From Acetivibrio mesophilus (GTDB lineage Bacteria > Bacillota > Clostridia > Acetivibrionales > Acetivibrionaceae): DNA of 64,000 nucleotides. The notes beneath the pieces are model-generated. The model saw only the letters and a list, made by a program, of their open reading frames with translations, had not been told where the DNA came from and did no database searches. A program made the translations under genes and the position numbers. The stretch spans positions 248,001 through 312,000 of the forward strand of contig NZ_RLII01000002.1 in NCBI RefSeq assembly GCF_004102745.1, given 5' to 3'. Shown here one piece after another: positions 8,550 through 18,600 of this stretch (position 1 is the first letter of the stretch; every line of letters begins with the position of its first letter).

Positions 8550-9791
8550 TTAAAATAATCCGTTGAAAAGATTGGCAATTTTCTTTAAAAAGCCATATTC
8601 CTTTTTTTGCTTCTGTCTTCTGGGTTTGTTGTTTTTAGTACCACCACTTTTCCCCTCAGACTTAATCCTGTTTGCAACATAATTTATCGTTGCCATTGCA
8701 GTTACATGTTCGGCATTTTTTATCCCCAGTGACTTATAAGATACTATTCTGACTGGCAACCCGAAGATTTCCTTTGCCGATTGAATTGAGCCGTCAATAT
8801 ATGAGATGCCTCCTCCAGCCAGTACGACTCCTCCGTTAAAGCTGCTTAATATACCCTCTTGCTCAAGCATTTCCCTGCATAGCGAAAATATTTCCTGAGT
8901 TCTGGCCTCAATTATTTCAACGACTTCGGAAACCTTTATTGTCCTTTTGGTGTTCTCACTAAGTTCATTTATTGTTATATCATGGTCGTTATTGATAAGC
9001 GAGGTAAGAGCCAGACCATATTCCCTCTTTAGCTTTTCAGCATCATTTAATGAGACCTTGAGCCCTATGGATATATCGTTTGTTATGTGTTCTCCTCCAA
9101 CGGGTATGGAATCATATAGGACAAGACACTTGCTTTTGAATACGGATATATTTGTAACTCCACCGCCAACATCAATAAGAATCGCACCCATCTCTTTTTC
9201 TTCGGGATTCAAAGCCAAATCTCCCACTGCCAAAGATTCTGCAATAAAACCATTCACTGCTACATTGGCATTTTCGACACTCTTTATGATGTTATTAAAT
9301 GTGGTGATTTTTCCAACCACAACATCTGCCTCAAGCTCAAGCTTCACTCCTGCCATGCCGACGGGATCAAGTATTTCATCACAACCATCCACAATGTACT
9401 GTCTTGGAATAACATCAATAATCTGAACATTTTCAGGAAGCTTCACATCTTCAACCTTTTTCAGCACTTTTTCGACATCATCGGATGTAATTTGATGGTC
9501 ATGCCTTAAAACATCAACCGAAGCCTTATTATAAAATACGTCAATATGTGAGCCCATAACATTCACATAAACACTCTCAATATCAACATTAAGCAAGGCT
9601 CTCACTTTTTGAATGCAGCTCCGTATAGCATTTGAAACACTATCTATATCAACAATTACGCCTTTTTTTACGCCGCTGCACGGTTCCATCGCCTTGCCCA
9701 ACACTTCAAAATTACCGTTATCACCAAGTCTTGCTACAAAGGCGCAAACCTTTGTAGTACCTATATCAATACAACTTATTATATCGTCCAC
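8550..9791 (-). CDS. ftsA: Cell division protein FtsA
   Basis: 413 residues, actin-like ATPase fold: phosphate-1 motif SCIDIGTTKVCAFVA at 6-20, SHS2/1C subdomain at about 85-160, phosphate-2 ILIDVGGGVTNISVF near 205 and adenosine motif GGVVLAGGGISYIDG near 330. The last 20 residues (GFLKKIANLFNGLF) form an amphipathic membrane-targeting helix as in other FtsA proteins. It tethers FtsZ to the membrane. The start is GTG 9791 with GGGAGG upstream. Confidence 0.93.
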   Translation of the reverse strand: MDDIISCIDIGTTKVCAFVARLGDNGNFEVLGKAMEPCSGVKKGVIVDIDSVSNAIRSCIQKVRALLNVDIESVYVNVMGSHIDVFYNKASVDVLRHDHQITSDDVEKVLKKVEDVKLPENVQIIDVIPRQYIVDGCDEILDPVGMAGVKLELEADVVVGKITTFNNIIKSVENANVAVNGFIAESLAVGDLALNPEEKEMGAILIDVGGGVTNISVFKSKCLVLYDSIPVGGEHITNDISIGLKVSLNDAEKLKREYGLALTSLINNDHDITINELSENTKRTIKVSEVVEIIEARTQEIFSLCREMLEQEGILSSFNGGVVLAGGGISYIDGSIQSAKEIFGLPVRIVSYKSLGIKNAEHVTAMATINYVANRIKSEGKSGGTKNNKPRRQKQKKEYGFLKKIANLFNGLF

Positions 9792-9956
9792 TTATGTAAA
9801 CCTCCCGTATGCCAAAGCACGAATACAACCAGGTGCCGATATATATTTAGCAATTTCTTTATTCTAATTAACCTTGACACTTTACAAATTTCATTTTCCC
9901 AAAACCGGATATTTATTAACCCTATATCATTATGATACCATTAATATCAGAATATC

Positions 9957-10334
9957 TTAAGCTTCATTATTATCCAGCATATTATCTTTTATATTATCTT
10001 TTTTGCTGTACTTATTCAATAAGAATCTTCGAATAACAGCAAAATTTAGAAACAGCCTGTTTCCAAAAGCAAATATCGCAGCAAAATAAATCTGTATCCC
10101 TAGCTTGTCTCCTATATAAGTAAGTGCAGCTGCCAAAAGAGCATTACAAATAAAGCCCGACAAAAAAATTCCCATGTCAAACTTCTTTTGCATGGTAGAT
10201 ACCACACCACCGAAAACGGAATCCAAAGCTGCAAGAATAGCTACTGCTACATAGCTTGAGTATTGCTCAGGAATACTATATGGAATAAATACTCCAATCA
10301 GAATTCCAATAATTAAGCCCAATAAAGGAATCAT
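9957..10334 (-). CDS. sbp: Small basic membrane protein Sbp (DUF1290)
   Basis: 125 residues with four predicted membrane segments (starting PLLGLIIGILIGVFIPYSI) and a charged C-terminal tail. This DUF1290 family lies between ftsQ/divIB and ftsA/ftsZ in many Firmicutes and its role is unknown. It is 15 bases after ftsQ and follows GGAGGGAGG-like sequence. Confidence 0.85.
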   Translation of the reverse strand: MIPLLGLIIGILIGVFIPYSIPEQYSSYVAVAILAALDSVFGGVVSTMQKKFDMGIFLSGFICNALLAAALTYIGDKLGIQIYFAAIFAFGNRLFLNFAVIRRFLLNKYSKKDNIKDNMLDNNEA

Positions 10335-10349
10335 TCTGCTCCTCCCTCT

Positions 10350-11210
10350 CTAATCTGGTATAAAACTTGGATATTCACCCGATGTAAAATCCAATAATCC
10401 CTTATCTTCCTCTTTTAGTTGGAAGTAAAAAATCTCTCTTAAGAAATTAATTCTATATTCGCTTATCTCTTTATAGTTTCCAAGGTTAACCGCTATCCTA
10501 GAATCAAGATAGAGATTAATATTGTCGAGATCAGATATATCAATATAGCTTATTGCATCCTTAATACTAAATTCCTTGCCTCTTTCCCCTGCATTGGCAT
10601 CAGCAGTAGCAATAACCTCCATAACTTTTCCAAAAGCCTCCAAGTACTTCGGGTCATGCACCGATAAAGCCTGTCCCAGAGTATAGCTGTCACATTCCAG
10701 CCCTTTTATGACAGGAAACTTTTCGTCAGCTGCATTGCTGCTCAAAGTAAGCACAAAACTCTCACTGTCAATCACAAGGTTTGACCCCATATAAGGCACC
10801 AAAGCAACCGGATCCCTTTCGGTTACTTCTATGCCAACCACACCCATAAAGTTTATTCTTACTACTGCACTTTTTAAATACGGGCACCTTTGCAATAACA
10901 GTTTTTCCGCATCAATTGACCTAAAGGTAACGATACCCTTTAGATTCACACTGTTGGACTTAAACCAGTTATTACCTATTATCAAACCTGAAGCATCAAT
11001 CACTTCACTGCTATTATAATGCTTATTGCCATAAACTTCAATCCTCTTTACAGAAAATAATGGTGACAGCCCCAAACACACTAAAATCGCAGCAATAAGC
11101 AGAAAAAAGAATACAAACTTAAAAAATGACAGTATTCTCTTCTTTTTTTTTCTTTTGTGTTTTTTTTGCGGTTGATACTCTGCACCGGTTGTTATCTCCT
11201 GTATTTTCAA
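10350..11210 (-). CDS. ftsQ: Division protein FtsQ/DivIB
   Basis: 286 residues. A basic cytoplasmic tail (KKHKRKKKKR) precedes one membrane helix at about 28-48, then a POTRA domain (LFSVKRIEVYGNKHYNSSEV) and the FtsQ beta domain. It bridges FtsL/FtsB(DivIC) in the divisome on the outer side of the membrane. Start at TTG 11210 after GAGGGG. It lies 15 bases after the stop of the truncated murA, so its transcription would have to come through or from within that gene. Confidence 0.9.
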   Translation of the reverse strand: MKIQEITTGAEYQPQKKHKRKKKKRILSFFKFVFFFLLIAAILVCLGLSPLFSVKRIEVYGNKHYNSSEVIDASGLIIGNNWFKSNSVNLKGIVTFRSIDAEKLLLQRCPYLKSAVVRINFMGVVGIEVTERDPVALVPYMGSNLVIDSESFVLTLSSNAADEKFPVIKGLECDSYTLGQALSVHDPKYLEAFGKVMEVIATADANAGERGKEFSIKDAISYIDISDLDNINLYLDSRIAVNLGNYKEISEYRINFLREIFYFQLKEEDKGLLDFTSGEYPSFIPD

Positions 11211-11225
11211 TAGACTTACCCCTCT

Positions 11226-12161
11226 TTATTCTTCTCTTTTAATTAAAGCCCCAACCATGGAAAGCTTTCCTTCAATATCCTCATAACCCCTGTCGATATG
11301 TTTCGTCCCACTTATTATGGTAGTGCCTTCAGCGGCAAGTGCTGCGAGAACCAATGCAGCCCCTCCTCTTAAGTCCCTTGCAGCAACAGTTGCCCCGGTA
11401 AGCCTTTTAACTCCCTTAATTACAGCCAGTCTTCCCTCCAGCTTTATATCGGCTCCCATTCTTAATAGCTCCTCAACATGTTTGTATCGGTTCTCAAATA
11501 TGGTCTCAACTATAATGCTGGTTCCCCTGGCAACCGAAAGTAGAGAAACAAACTGTGACTGCATATCAGTGGGAAATCCCGGGTAAGGCAGAGTCCTGAT
11601 TATGTCTATAGCCCTTGGCTTGCTAGGACCCGAAATATGTATATTATTTCGTTTTATGTTGATCCTACAGCCGGTTTCCCGAAGGTATGACACTATGGAC
11701 GTAATATGTTCTGCCGAAACACTCTTAAGGTACAAATCCCCGCCGGTAATTCCTGCCGCCACCAAATATGTACCTGCTACTATCCTGTCGGGTATAACAC
11801 TGTGCTCAACATTATTAAGCTTCCTGTCCGTACCTTTTATTGTTATGGTACTGGTTCCTGCTCCCGACACATTTGCACCCATTTTTACAAGGAAATTCTG
11901 AAGGTCTACAATTTCAGGCTCCTTGGCCGCATGACGTATAACAGTCTCGCCCTCAGCAAATACCGCTGCCAGCATTATATTCTCTGTGGCTCCAACGCTC
12001 GGAAAATCCAGTTGAATCTCGCAACCCTTGATTTTATCCACTTCGCAGTATAAAAAACCGTGATGCGCATCGTGCACTTTGACCCCCATACGTTTTAGAG
12101 CCTTGATATGAAGATCAATGGGCCGTGGACCTATTTCGCAACCACCCGAGTGGCTAACCTT
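11226..12161 (-). pseudogene. murA: 5'-truncated murA (UDP-GlcNAc enolpyruvyl transferase)
   Basis: MurA normally has about 417 residues; here only the part from about residue 110 to the end remains. Homology begins at KVSHSGGCEIGPRPIDLHIK (codons from 12161), including the catalytic Cys codon at 12138-12140, and continues to HIDRGYEDIEGKLSMVGA. Upstream in frame there is no ATG, GTG or TTG before a TGA at 12195-12197, and the N-terminal domain with its K-N motif is absent. The first usable ATG (12089) lies after the catalytic Cys and has no ribosome site. The remaining sequence has no internal stop, so loss is recent or an assembly or rearrangement junction lies near 12161. Confidence 0.75.
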
Positions 12162-12332
12162 ATTGTACCATAGAAAAAAATTATTAATCAGCTTTCAGAT
12201 GAAAAATCAAATACTCTTTATTCACTATTTTATCATTTAAAAAATTATGTATCAAATGTTTTTTAATGGCGGAGCATTCAATGGGTATATCAATTAATTA
12301 TTTAGGGAAATACTTCCTTATAAAAATATTTG

Positions 12333-12361
12333 TTCATAACTATAACTCTTTGTGTTATAAT
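12333..12361 (+). promoter_or_regulatory. Promoter of murT-gatD
   Basis: -35 TTCATA (12333-12338, weak), 17-base spacer, -10 TATAAT (12356-12361), 46 bases before the murT ATG. Its place argues against the longer upstream frame for murT. Confidence 0.5.
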
Positions 12362-12406
12362 TTTAAAGAAATTAAGCAAAAATACATCAAAAAAGCAGGG
12401 ATACAA

Positions 12407-13810
12407 ATGAATATAAGACTTACATTTACCATAATAATTACAAAACTTCTTGTTTTCGCGCTCAGAATTTTGAAAAGAGGTGGCACCACCCTTCCCGGAA
12501 AGGTTGCGCGTAAAATTTATCCGGACATAATCAAGGTAATTTCAAAAGATTATAAGATTATAATGGTTACAGGGACAAACGGCAAAACCACCACTACACG
12601 TATTATCGGAAAAGTACTGGAGGAAAACAACATAGAGTACATCACCAACAAATCCGGAGCCAACCTGGTAAGCGGTGTTATTACCACCTTTATCGACTCT
12701 GTAAATATTTTTGGAAAGAGCAAGGCTTCTACAGCATTGATAGAAGTTGATGAAGCTGCATTTAATGTGGTAACCGACTATGTTCAGCCGGATATTCTGG
12801 TGGTAACAAACTTTTTCAGGGATCAGTTGGACCGCTTCGGTGAGCTTTATACTACTTTAAGCAATGTCAGGTCGGGCATTGAAAAGTCTCCCAACGCCAA
12901 ACTGGTTTTAAATGCCGACGATTCTTTGTGCGCATCCTTGGGGCATAATATGGACAGAGAAGTCATATACTACGGTTTTTCCGATGAAGCATACGACAAC
13001 AGTAACACTGTTGTAAATAGTGATGCGAGCATTTGTCTTTACTGCAAAAGCAAATATGAATACTCCTATCAGGTATACGGTCACCTTGGTGGATTTTCTT
13101 GCCCGGACTGCGGATATATGCGTCCTGTCTCCAAGGTAACATGCTTGAAGATTAACGAGCTGAACACTTCGTATTCTGATATTGTGTTTTCGTTGAGCCC
13201 TATAAAAGAAAGTAGTGAACCGGTATCTTACAATGCGAGAATTAATCTTCCGGGTCTTTATAATATATATAATGCGATGGCTGCAGCCTCATTGGGACAT
13301 CTATTAGGTTTTTCAGCAGACAGCCTTGTCAAAGCCATGGAAAGCTTCGAATGCGGTTTTGGTCGAATGGAGACCATTGAAACCGATGGTAAAACCATAA
13401 AAGTAATTCTCGTTAAAAACCCCACAGGCTTTAATCAGGTTTTGAGCTATCTTCTTACGGAAAAGCAAAATACCCAAATAGCCTTTGTTATAAATGACCG
13501 TCTTGCAGACGGTACCGATATTTCTTGGCTCTGGGATGTTGATTTTGAGCAGCTTCAGCAAATGCAAAATAAGGTATCTTACTTCTATACTTCAGGAATT
13601 CGCGCAGAGGATATGGCTGTGAGGCTTAAATATGCAGGAATATACAGCGATAAAATTCAGATTGAAAAGGACTATGAGCGGCTGTTGAATAGGGCTTTAG
13701 AGGCTACTTCCGAAGGACAGAGCCTTTATATACTGCCAACCTATACAGCCATGCTTGAAGTAAGAAGCCTTCTTAAGAAAAAATTCGGTTTAAAGGAGTT
13801 CTGGAAATAA
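12407..13810 (+). CDS. murT: Lipid II isoglutaminyl synthase, MurT subunit
   Basis: 467 residues. Mur-ligase middle domain with P-loop VTGTNGKTTTTRII near 53-66 and NFFRDQLDRFGEL; a four-cysteine zinc ribbon (CLYCKSKYEY, CPDCGY) inserted near 205-240, as in other MurT proteins; then the DUF1727 C-terminal domain. With GatD it amidates the D-Glu of lipid II in the cytoplasm. The ATG at 12407 follows AGCAGGGA and matches the family N-terminus. It forms an operon with gatD, one base apart, and is divergent from the truncated murA. Confidence 0.92.
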   Translation: MNIRLTFTIIITKLLVFALRILKRGGTTLPGKVARKIYPDIIKVISKDYKIIMVTGTNGKTTTTRIIGKVLEENNIEYITNKSGANLVSGVITTFIDSVNIFGKSKASTALIEVDEAAFNVVTDYVQPDILVVTNFFRDQLDRFGELYTTLSNVRSGIEKSPNAKLVLNADDSLCASLGHNMDREVIYYGFSDEAYDNSNTVVNSDASICLYCKSKYEYSYQVYGHLGGFSCPDCGYMRPVSKVTCLKINELNTSYSDIVFSLSPIKESSEPVSYNARINLPGLYNIYNAMAAASLGHLLGFSADSLVKAMESFECGFGRMETIETDGKTIKVILVKNPTGFNQVLSYLLTEKQNTQIAFVINDRLADGTDISWLWDVDFEQLQQMQNKVSYFYTSGIRAEDMAVRLKYAGIYSDKIQIEKDYERLLNRALEATSEGQSLYILPTYTAMLEVRSLLKKKFGLKEFWK

Positions 13811-13811
13811 T

Positions 13812-14558
13812 ATGTATGAGTTGAGTATTTGTCATCTATACCCTGATCTTTTGAATTTATACGGCGACAGAGGAAATATAATTGCTTTGAAAATGCGCTG
13901 TGAGTGGCGCGGAATAAACGTAAACGTTTCAAACATATCTCTCGGTGACAAGTTTGACGCTGAAGCCTACGATATTATATTTTTGGGCGGCGGCCAGGAC
14001 TATGAACAGGAAATGATCCAGGACGACCTCCTAAACGAAAAAGGAGAGGAAATCAGAAACGCCGTAAAAAATGACAAGGTATTCTTGGCTATTTGCGGCG
14101 GTTACCAACTGCTAGGCAGTTATTATAAGACCTGGGACGGTAAAGAGATTCATTTTCTAAATGCCCTGAACCTATGGACCATAGGCGGCAAGGAAAGGAT
14201 GATCGGAAACTTTGTGTTTGAATGCGATTTTCTTAAAAATGATAACTATGACGGAAAAATCGTAGGCTTTGAAAATCATTCAGGACGAACCTATTTGGGC
14301 CAGGGAGTAAAACCCCTTGGCAAGATTATAAAAGGGTATGGAAATAATGGTGAAGACGGTTTTGAAGGGGCAATTTACAAGAATGTGTACTGCTCTTATT
14401 CCCATGGAAGTCTGCTCCCTAAAAACCCAGCTTTGGCGGATCATCTTATTTCCATCGCTCTAAAGCAAAAATACAAGGATTTTGTATCCCTTTCGCCTAC
14501 TAAGGATGAATTCGAAACCTTGGCCCATGACTCAATGATTAAAAGAATAATAGGGTGA
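13812..14558 (+). CDS. gatD: Lipid II isoglutaminyl synthase, GatD glutaminase subunit
   Basis: 248 residues, class I CobB/CobQ-type glutamine amidotransferase. It has HLYPDLLNLYGDRGN at the N-terminus, LGGGQDYEQE, the nucleophile Cys in FLAICGGYQLLG near 96, and the catalytic His in YCSYSHGSLLPKNP near 197. It supplies ammonia to MurT. It starts one base after the murT stop, so translation is probably coupled. Confidence 0.93.
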   Translation: MYELSICHLYPDLLNLYGDRGNIIALKMRCEWRGINVNVSNISLGDKFDAEAYDIIFLGGGQDYEQEMIQDDLLNEKGEEIRNAVKNDKVFLAICGGYQLLGSYYKTWDGKEIHFLNALNLWTIGGKERMIGNFVFECDFLKNDNYDGKIVGFENHSGRTYLGQGVKPLGKIIKGYGNNGEDGFEGAIYKNVYCSYSHGSLLPKNPALADHLISIALKQKYKDFVSLSPTKDEFETLAHDSMIKRIIG

Positions 14559-14896
14559 CCTTACGATGGTATTATGACTTAATTTAGTAATTTCATTGGT
14601 TTCATTTCATAGATTATATATGCGCTAAGTTATGTTATTTGCTTGCTACAGGGTCACCTCTCCACACCCTTTACAAACTATACACTATGTGAATTTATTT
14701 TTAATGCTTACACTTATTTTTAGTAATATAATTGTTTTATCTATTCCGTCAATACAATAATACTAATTTTCAATTCCTATATAGGGCTTCATAATTTATC
14801 TTACGTCTACCTATAAGACAAAAAGAACCCCCGACAGAATTGCTCTATCAGGGATATGCTTATTGACATATTTTCCTAACAATATAGAGATTTGGG
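14559..14896. other. Intergenic region between gatD and an unknown gene
   Basis: 338 bases, converging transcription. Besides the minus-strand terminator at 14821-14853 there is only a wide 7-bp inverted repeat (GGTGACC near 14555, GGTCACC near 14651). No clear gatD terminator is seen. Confidence 0.5.
14821..14853 (-). terminator. Terminator of the 14897 gene
   Basis: Minus strand stem CCCTGATAG/CTGTCGGGG (two wobbles) followed by TTCTTTTTG. Confidence 0.65.
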
Positions 14897-15355
14897 CTAC
14901 TTCCAAAACTCATATCTTGTAATGGTATCAATTGTTCCTGAATACTTATCAAAATGTCCTTTTTTCTTACTATTAAAAATACCTTCAACTAGCACATACT
15001 TTCCGTTTGATTTTTTGAGTTTTTCATATGTTGTTTCAAGCAATTCTTCATCTAATGCTAACCAAACAGCATTTTTGGTTATTGCTTTTTTATAGTCATC
15101 TCTTGAGAGATATAGTCCATTGCTTTCAAATTTAACATTTCCCACTCCTATAACCCTTACTAATTTTCCATCATATTGTTCTGGCGTAGCAATTAGATTT
15201 ATCAAAGAAACTTCTATTGCATCCTGCGATACCTTTCCATATGCTAAAACCATTCCACTTCGCCCTTTATCTAAATTCATAATTATTGATAAAAAAGCAA
15301 TAAGAATAATAGAAGTACTCATAATAATCCATTTGTATTTTTTTATACTATTCAT
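14897..15355 (-). CDS. Membrane-anchored hypothetical protein with OB-like domain
   Basis: 152 residues. One N-terminal membrane helix (about 9-27, WIIMSTSIILIAFLSIIM) and an exported domain with VSLINLIATPEQYDGKLVRV followed by GLYLSRDDYKKAITKNAVWL. This pattern occurs in small proteins with an OB-fold-like tRNA_anti-type domain found in many bacteria; no function is known to me. AAGGAAGG lies nine bases before the ATG at 15355, which is favoured over an ATG nine bases earlier that abuts the ribosome site. Confidence 0.65.
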   Translation of the reverse strand: MNSIKKYKWIIMSTSIILIAFLSIIMNLDKGRSGMVLAYGKVSQDAIEVSLINLIATPEQYDGKLVRVIGVGNVKFESNGLYLSRDDYKKAITKNAVWLALDEELLETTYEKLKKSNGKYVLVEGIFNSKKKGHFDKYSGTIDTITRYEFWK

Positions 15356-15401
15356 AATGACCATCCTTCCTTTTAAATAAATATTTATTATTAGGGTGAA
15401 T

Positions 15402-15527
15402 TTAGGCCTTTTGGCATCTCACTACAAATAGTTGTTGTCCAAAAAAACACTTATTAGGATCATATTTTTTCAATCTTCCTCCTGGTGTAGTAACGTATAT
15501 AGGAACTTCAAAATAGTCTGCTACACC
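15402..15527 (-). pseudogene. Short coding remnant
   Basis: A 41-codon open stretch reads like real protein: VADYFEVPIYVTTPGGRLKK, then a segment with NKCFFGQQLFVVRCQKA and a stop at 15402. It has no start codon or ribosome site and stops TAA and TGA lie directly upstream in frame. I read it as the 3' end of a lost gene; the parent family is not recognised. Confidence 0.4.
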
Positions 15528-15645
15528 TTATCACCGTTTTTGTTTAACATAAAAATGTCATATTACAAATACATATTTTGGTAAATTTAAATAAACATTT
15601 CTACAACAAAATCCCTTGCGAGAGGAAATCAAATATTAAGTTTAC

Positions 15646-18600
15646 CTAAGCATTATAACCAAGCTCTAATGCTTTTTCATAGCATTCCTGCGCTTCTTCA
15701 TTTTCGTCCAATATTCTTAAAGCCTCAGACTTTGAATAATATGCCTCAGCGTATTCGGGATTTAATTCTATAGCCTTATTAAAATTCTCCAGCGCTTCTT
15801 CCATGTTTTCAAGGCACATTTGTGCCTTACCGATACCTACATAAGAGGCTTCGTACCTAGGATATATGTATATGGCCTTATTATAGCTTTCTATTGCATT
15901 TTCAAACTCATTTATCATGAGCTGGGCGTTTCCTAAATTGTAGAAATATTCTGCCTGGTTATTGTCCAGCTCTATTGCAGCCTGAAAACAGCTCACAGCC
16001 TCGTCAAACATTCCAAAGTATCCAAGAATCTTCCCTTTATTATTATGGGTATCTGCATTATTTGGAGATACTTCCAAAGCTTTATCACTGTACTTTATGG
16101 CGTTTTCCATGTCACCCGTCGCCATATATACCTGAGATTTTCCTATATACGAATAAATATAATCCGGTCTTAGATTCTCCACCCTATCATAGAAAATCAT
16201 GCTGTTTGCATAATTCCCGACAATAAAATAGAGATGGGCAATAGCCGAATAGCATTCGGCAAATTCATGCCACAGGTTTATAGCCTCGTTGTAGTTTTCC
16301 AGAGCGCCCTCCAGATCTCCTAAATATTTAAGCGAATTTCCCTTGCTGTAATAAGCATAAGCACTCTTTGGATCAAGCTCAATCACCTTATCAAAACAGC
16401 TTAAGGACTCTTTAAACTGACCTGTATAATAAAGTATATAGCCCTTTCCGTAGTAAGCATCTGCAAGACCGGGCTCAATTTCAATAGCCTTATCGCATTC
16501 ACGGACAGCATCATCAAATCGTCCCATACCAAACAGAATATTGGCCTTTTTTTCATGCCCATATCCATCATCCGGAAACTCCTCAAGGTAAATATCCATG
16601 TTTTCCAGTGCTTTCTCGTAATCGCCCATTTTTTTATAGACCTCAGCCCTATCATAATAAACCATTTTAAAATCTTGATCGATTTCCTTTATCCTATCCA
16701 GTACCTCAAGAACATCCTCATACCTGTCCATCTGCATTAATACCTGCGCCTTTGAATAATAACCCTCAACATTATTATCATCAAGGCTTATTGCCTTTTC
16801 GCAACAGTCCAGTGCCTCTTCATACTCTTGCATCAAGTATAAGGACTTTGCCCGGCCTACATAGGGATTAGGCTGCTCAGGAACTTTCTCAATGTATTTG
16901 TCAAAAAACCCAATAGACTCCTCAGGTTTCCCCATATTTCTCAATATTTCCCCTTTGTAGTAGTTCAAAGCAGGATAGTCGACTGATATAGCCATAGCAT
17001 CTTCAATGCATTTAAGAGCCTCCTCGAATTTTTCCTGTCGGAAGAAGACAGCACTCTTTTTTATGAAAGCACCAATATCTTTAGCATCCCTGTCCAAGAG
17101 AGTATTACAAGACTCAATGGCTTTTTCATACTCTCCAAGAGCAATCAAAATATCAGCCTTTTCAAGATAGGGTTCTCTATAATCAGGATGTGCTATTATA
17201 TATCTATCCACATATTCTAAAGCTTCCTCATACTTTTCAAGATTTTTTAGTGCAACTCCCTTAAAATACCCGGCAATATCGGAAAATTCTTCGTCGTCCA
17301 AAAGTCTTTCAAAAACCTCTATCGCCTCCTCATATTTACCAAGTTCACACAAAATGAGGCCTTTCCTGTAATTTGCACCTCCAAACTGTGGCTTTAATAC
17401 AAGGGCTTTGTCGCAATCCTCCTTTGCCTCATCATACTGCTGTAATAATTGCAGCACTTCAGCTCTCTCCACATAAGCTTCAGGTACTTTAGGTACAGCA
17501 TCTATATAGTAATCAAAGGCTTCGAGTGCCGATTGGTATTCACCGGAATACTTATATGTAACCCCCATGTAGAAATAGGCTATATAATAGTCCTTTCTCA
17601 CCCGAAGAGTTTCCTCGTACATAAGAATTGCCAACTGCGGCATTTCCAAACGATTATACGCTTCTCCCTTTTTCAGAAGAATATCTGGTCTGTTTTTATC
17701 GATATCAAGGGCTTTATCGTAGTGCTCTATAGCTTCATTAAATTTACGCATGCTATAAAACACATCACCTTTGCATCTTAATAATGTGCACATTTTTCCA
17801 TCTCTATCTTTAATTCCGACAGTATTCAAATCCTCAAGAATATTGTCCAGTAAACTGAGGGCTTCGCTATGCTTCCCCATACTGCACAGCAGTTCTGCCT
17901 TTTCCACATAGGCATCGATATAATACTTATTTATTTGTATAGCCCTGTCATAATGATATAAGGCTTCTTCATCCCTGTTTAAATTCATTAGCAAATTTGC
18001 CTTATTGAAATGCACAAGTACGAAATTAGGGTATGCTTTGAGAGCTTTATCATAATAAATCAGGGCCTCATTAGTATTTCCCAGCACCTCAAGAGAAACT
18101 GCAATGCCGTTTAGCGGATGGAAATATTCTTTATCTACCTCCAGCGCTTTTCGATAATATATTATTGACTCCTCTACAAACTTCATATTATCGGTAGACC
18201 TACCCAGATAATATAATGAAGAACCCTTCTTATCAAATATTTCTGCATTTTTAGGATTAACCTCAATAGCTCTGTCAAAGTACTCTATCGCTTCCTTATA
18301 AAAGCCCTTCTTCTCCATTATTTTACCTTTGTAAAGAAAAATATTCTCTATATCATTTTTATCCTCAAGATTGATTGCCTCAAGCATATCAAATATCTCC
18401 AGGGATTTATCATAGTCTTCCATATCATAAAGAAGATTTGCCATGGGAATTAAATAAAAAACTTTCTTTTCAATCTTGACTGCCTTCATGTAGTTATCCA
18501 AAGCTTCATGATATTTGTTCAATTTTTTTAGGCATTCCGCCTTTATAAAATATATTTGCGAGGCATTTTCCGGATTAAGAGCCAAAGCCTTGTCACAATA

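Noticed and set aside
12266-12406. In-frame N-terminal extension of murT
   Set aside because: The promoter at 12333-12361 lies inside it and the extra residues do not resemble MurT; the ATG at 12407 has a ribosome site.
14553-14657. GGTGACC/GGTCACC inverted repeat after gatD as terminator
   Set aside because: Arms are about 90 bases apart and have no U-tract.
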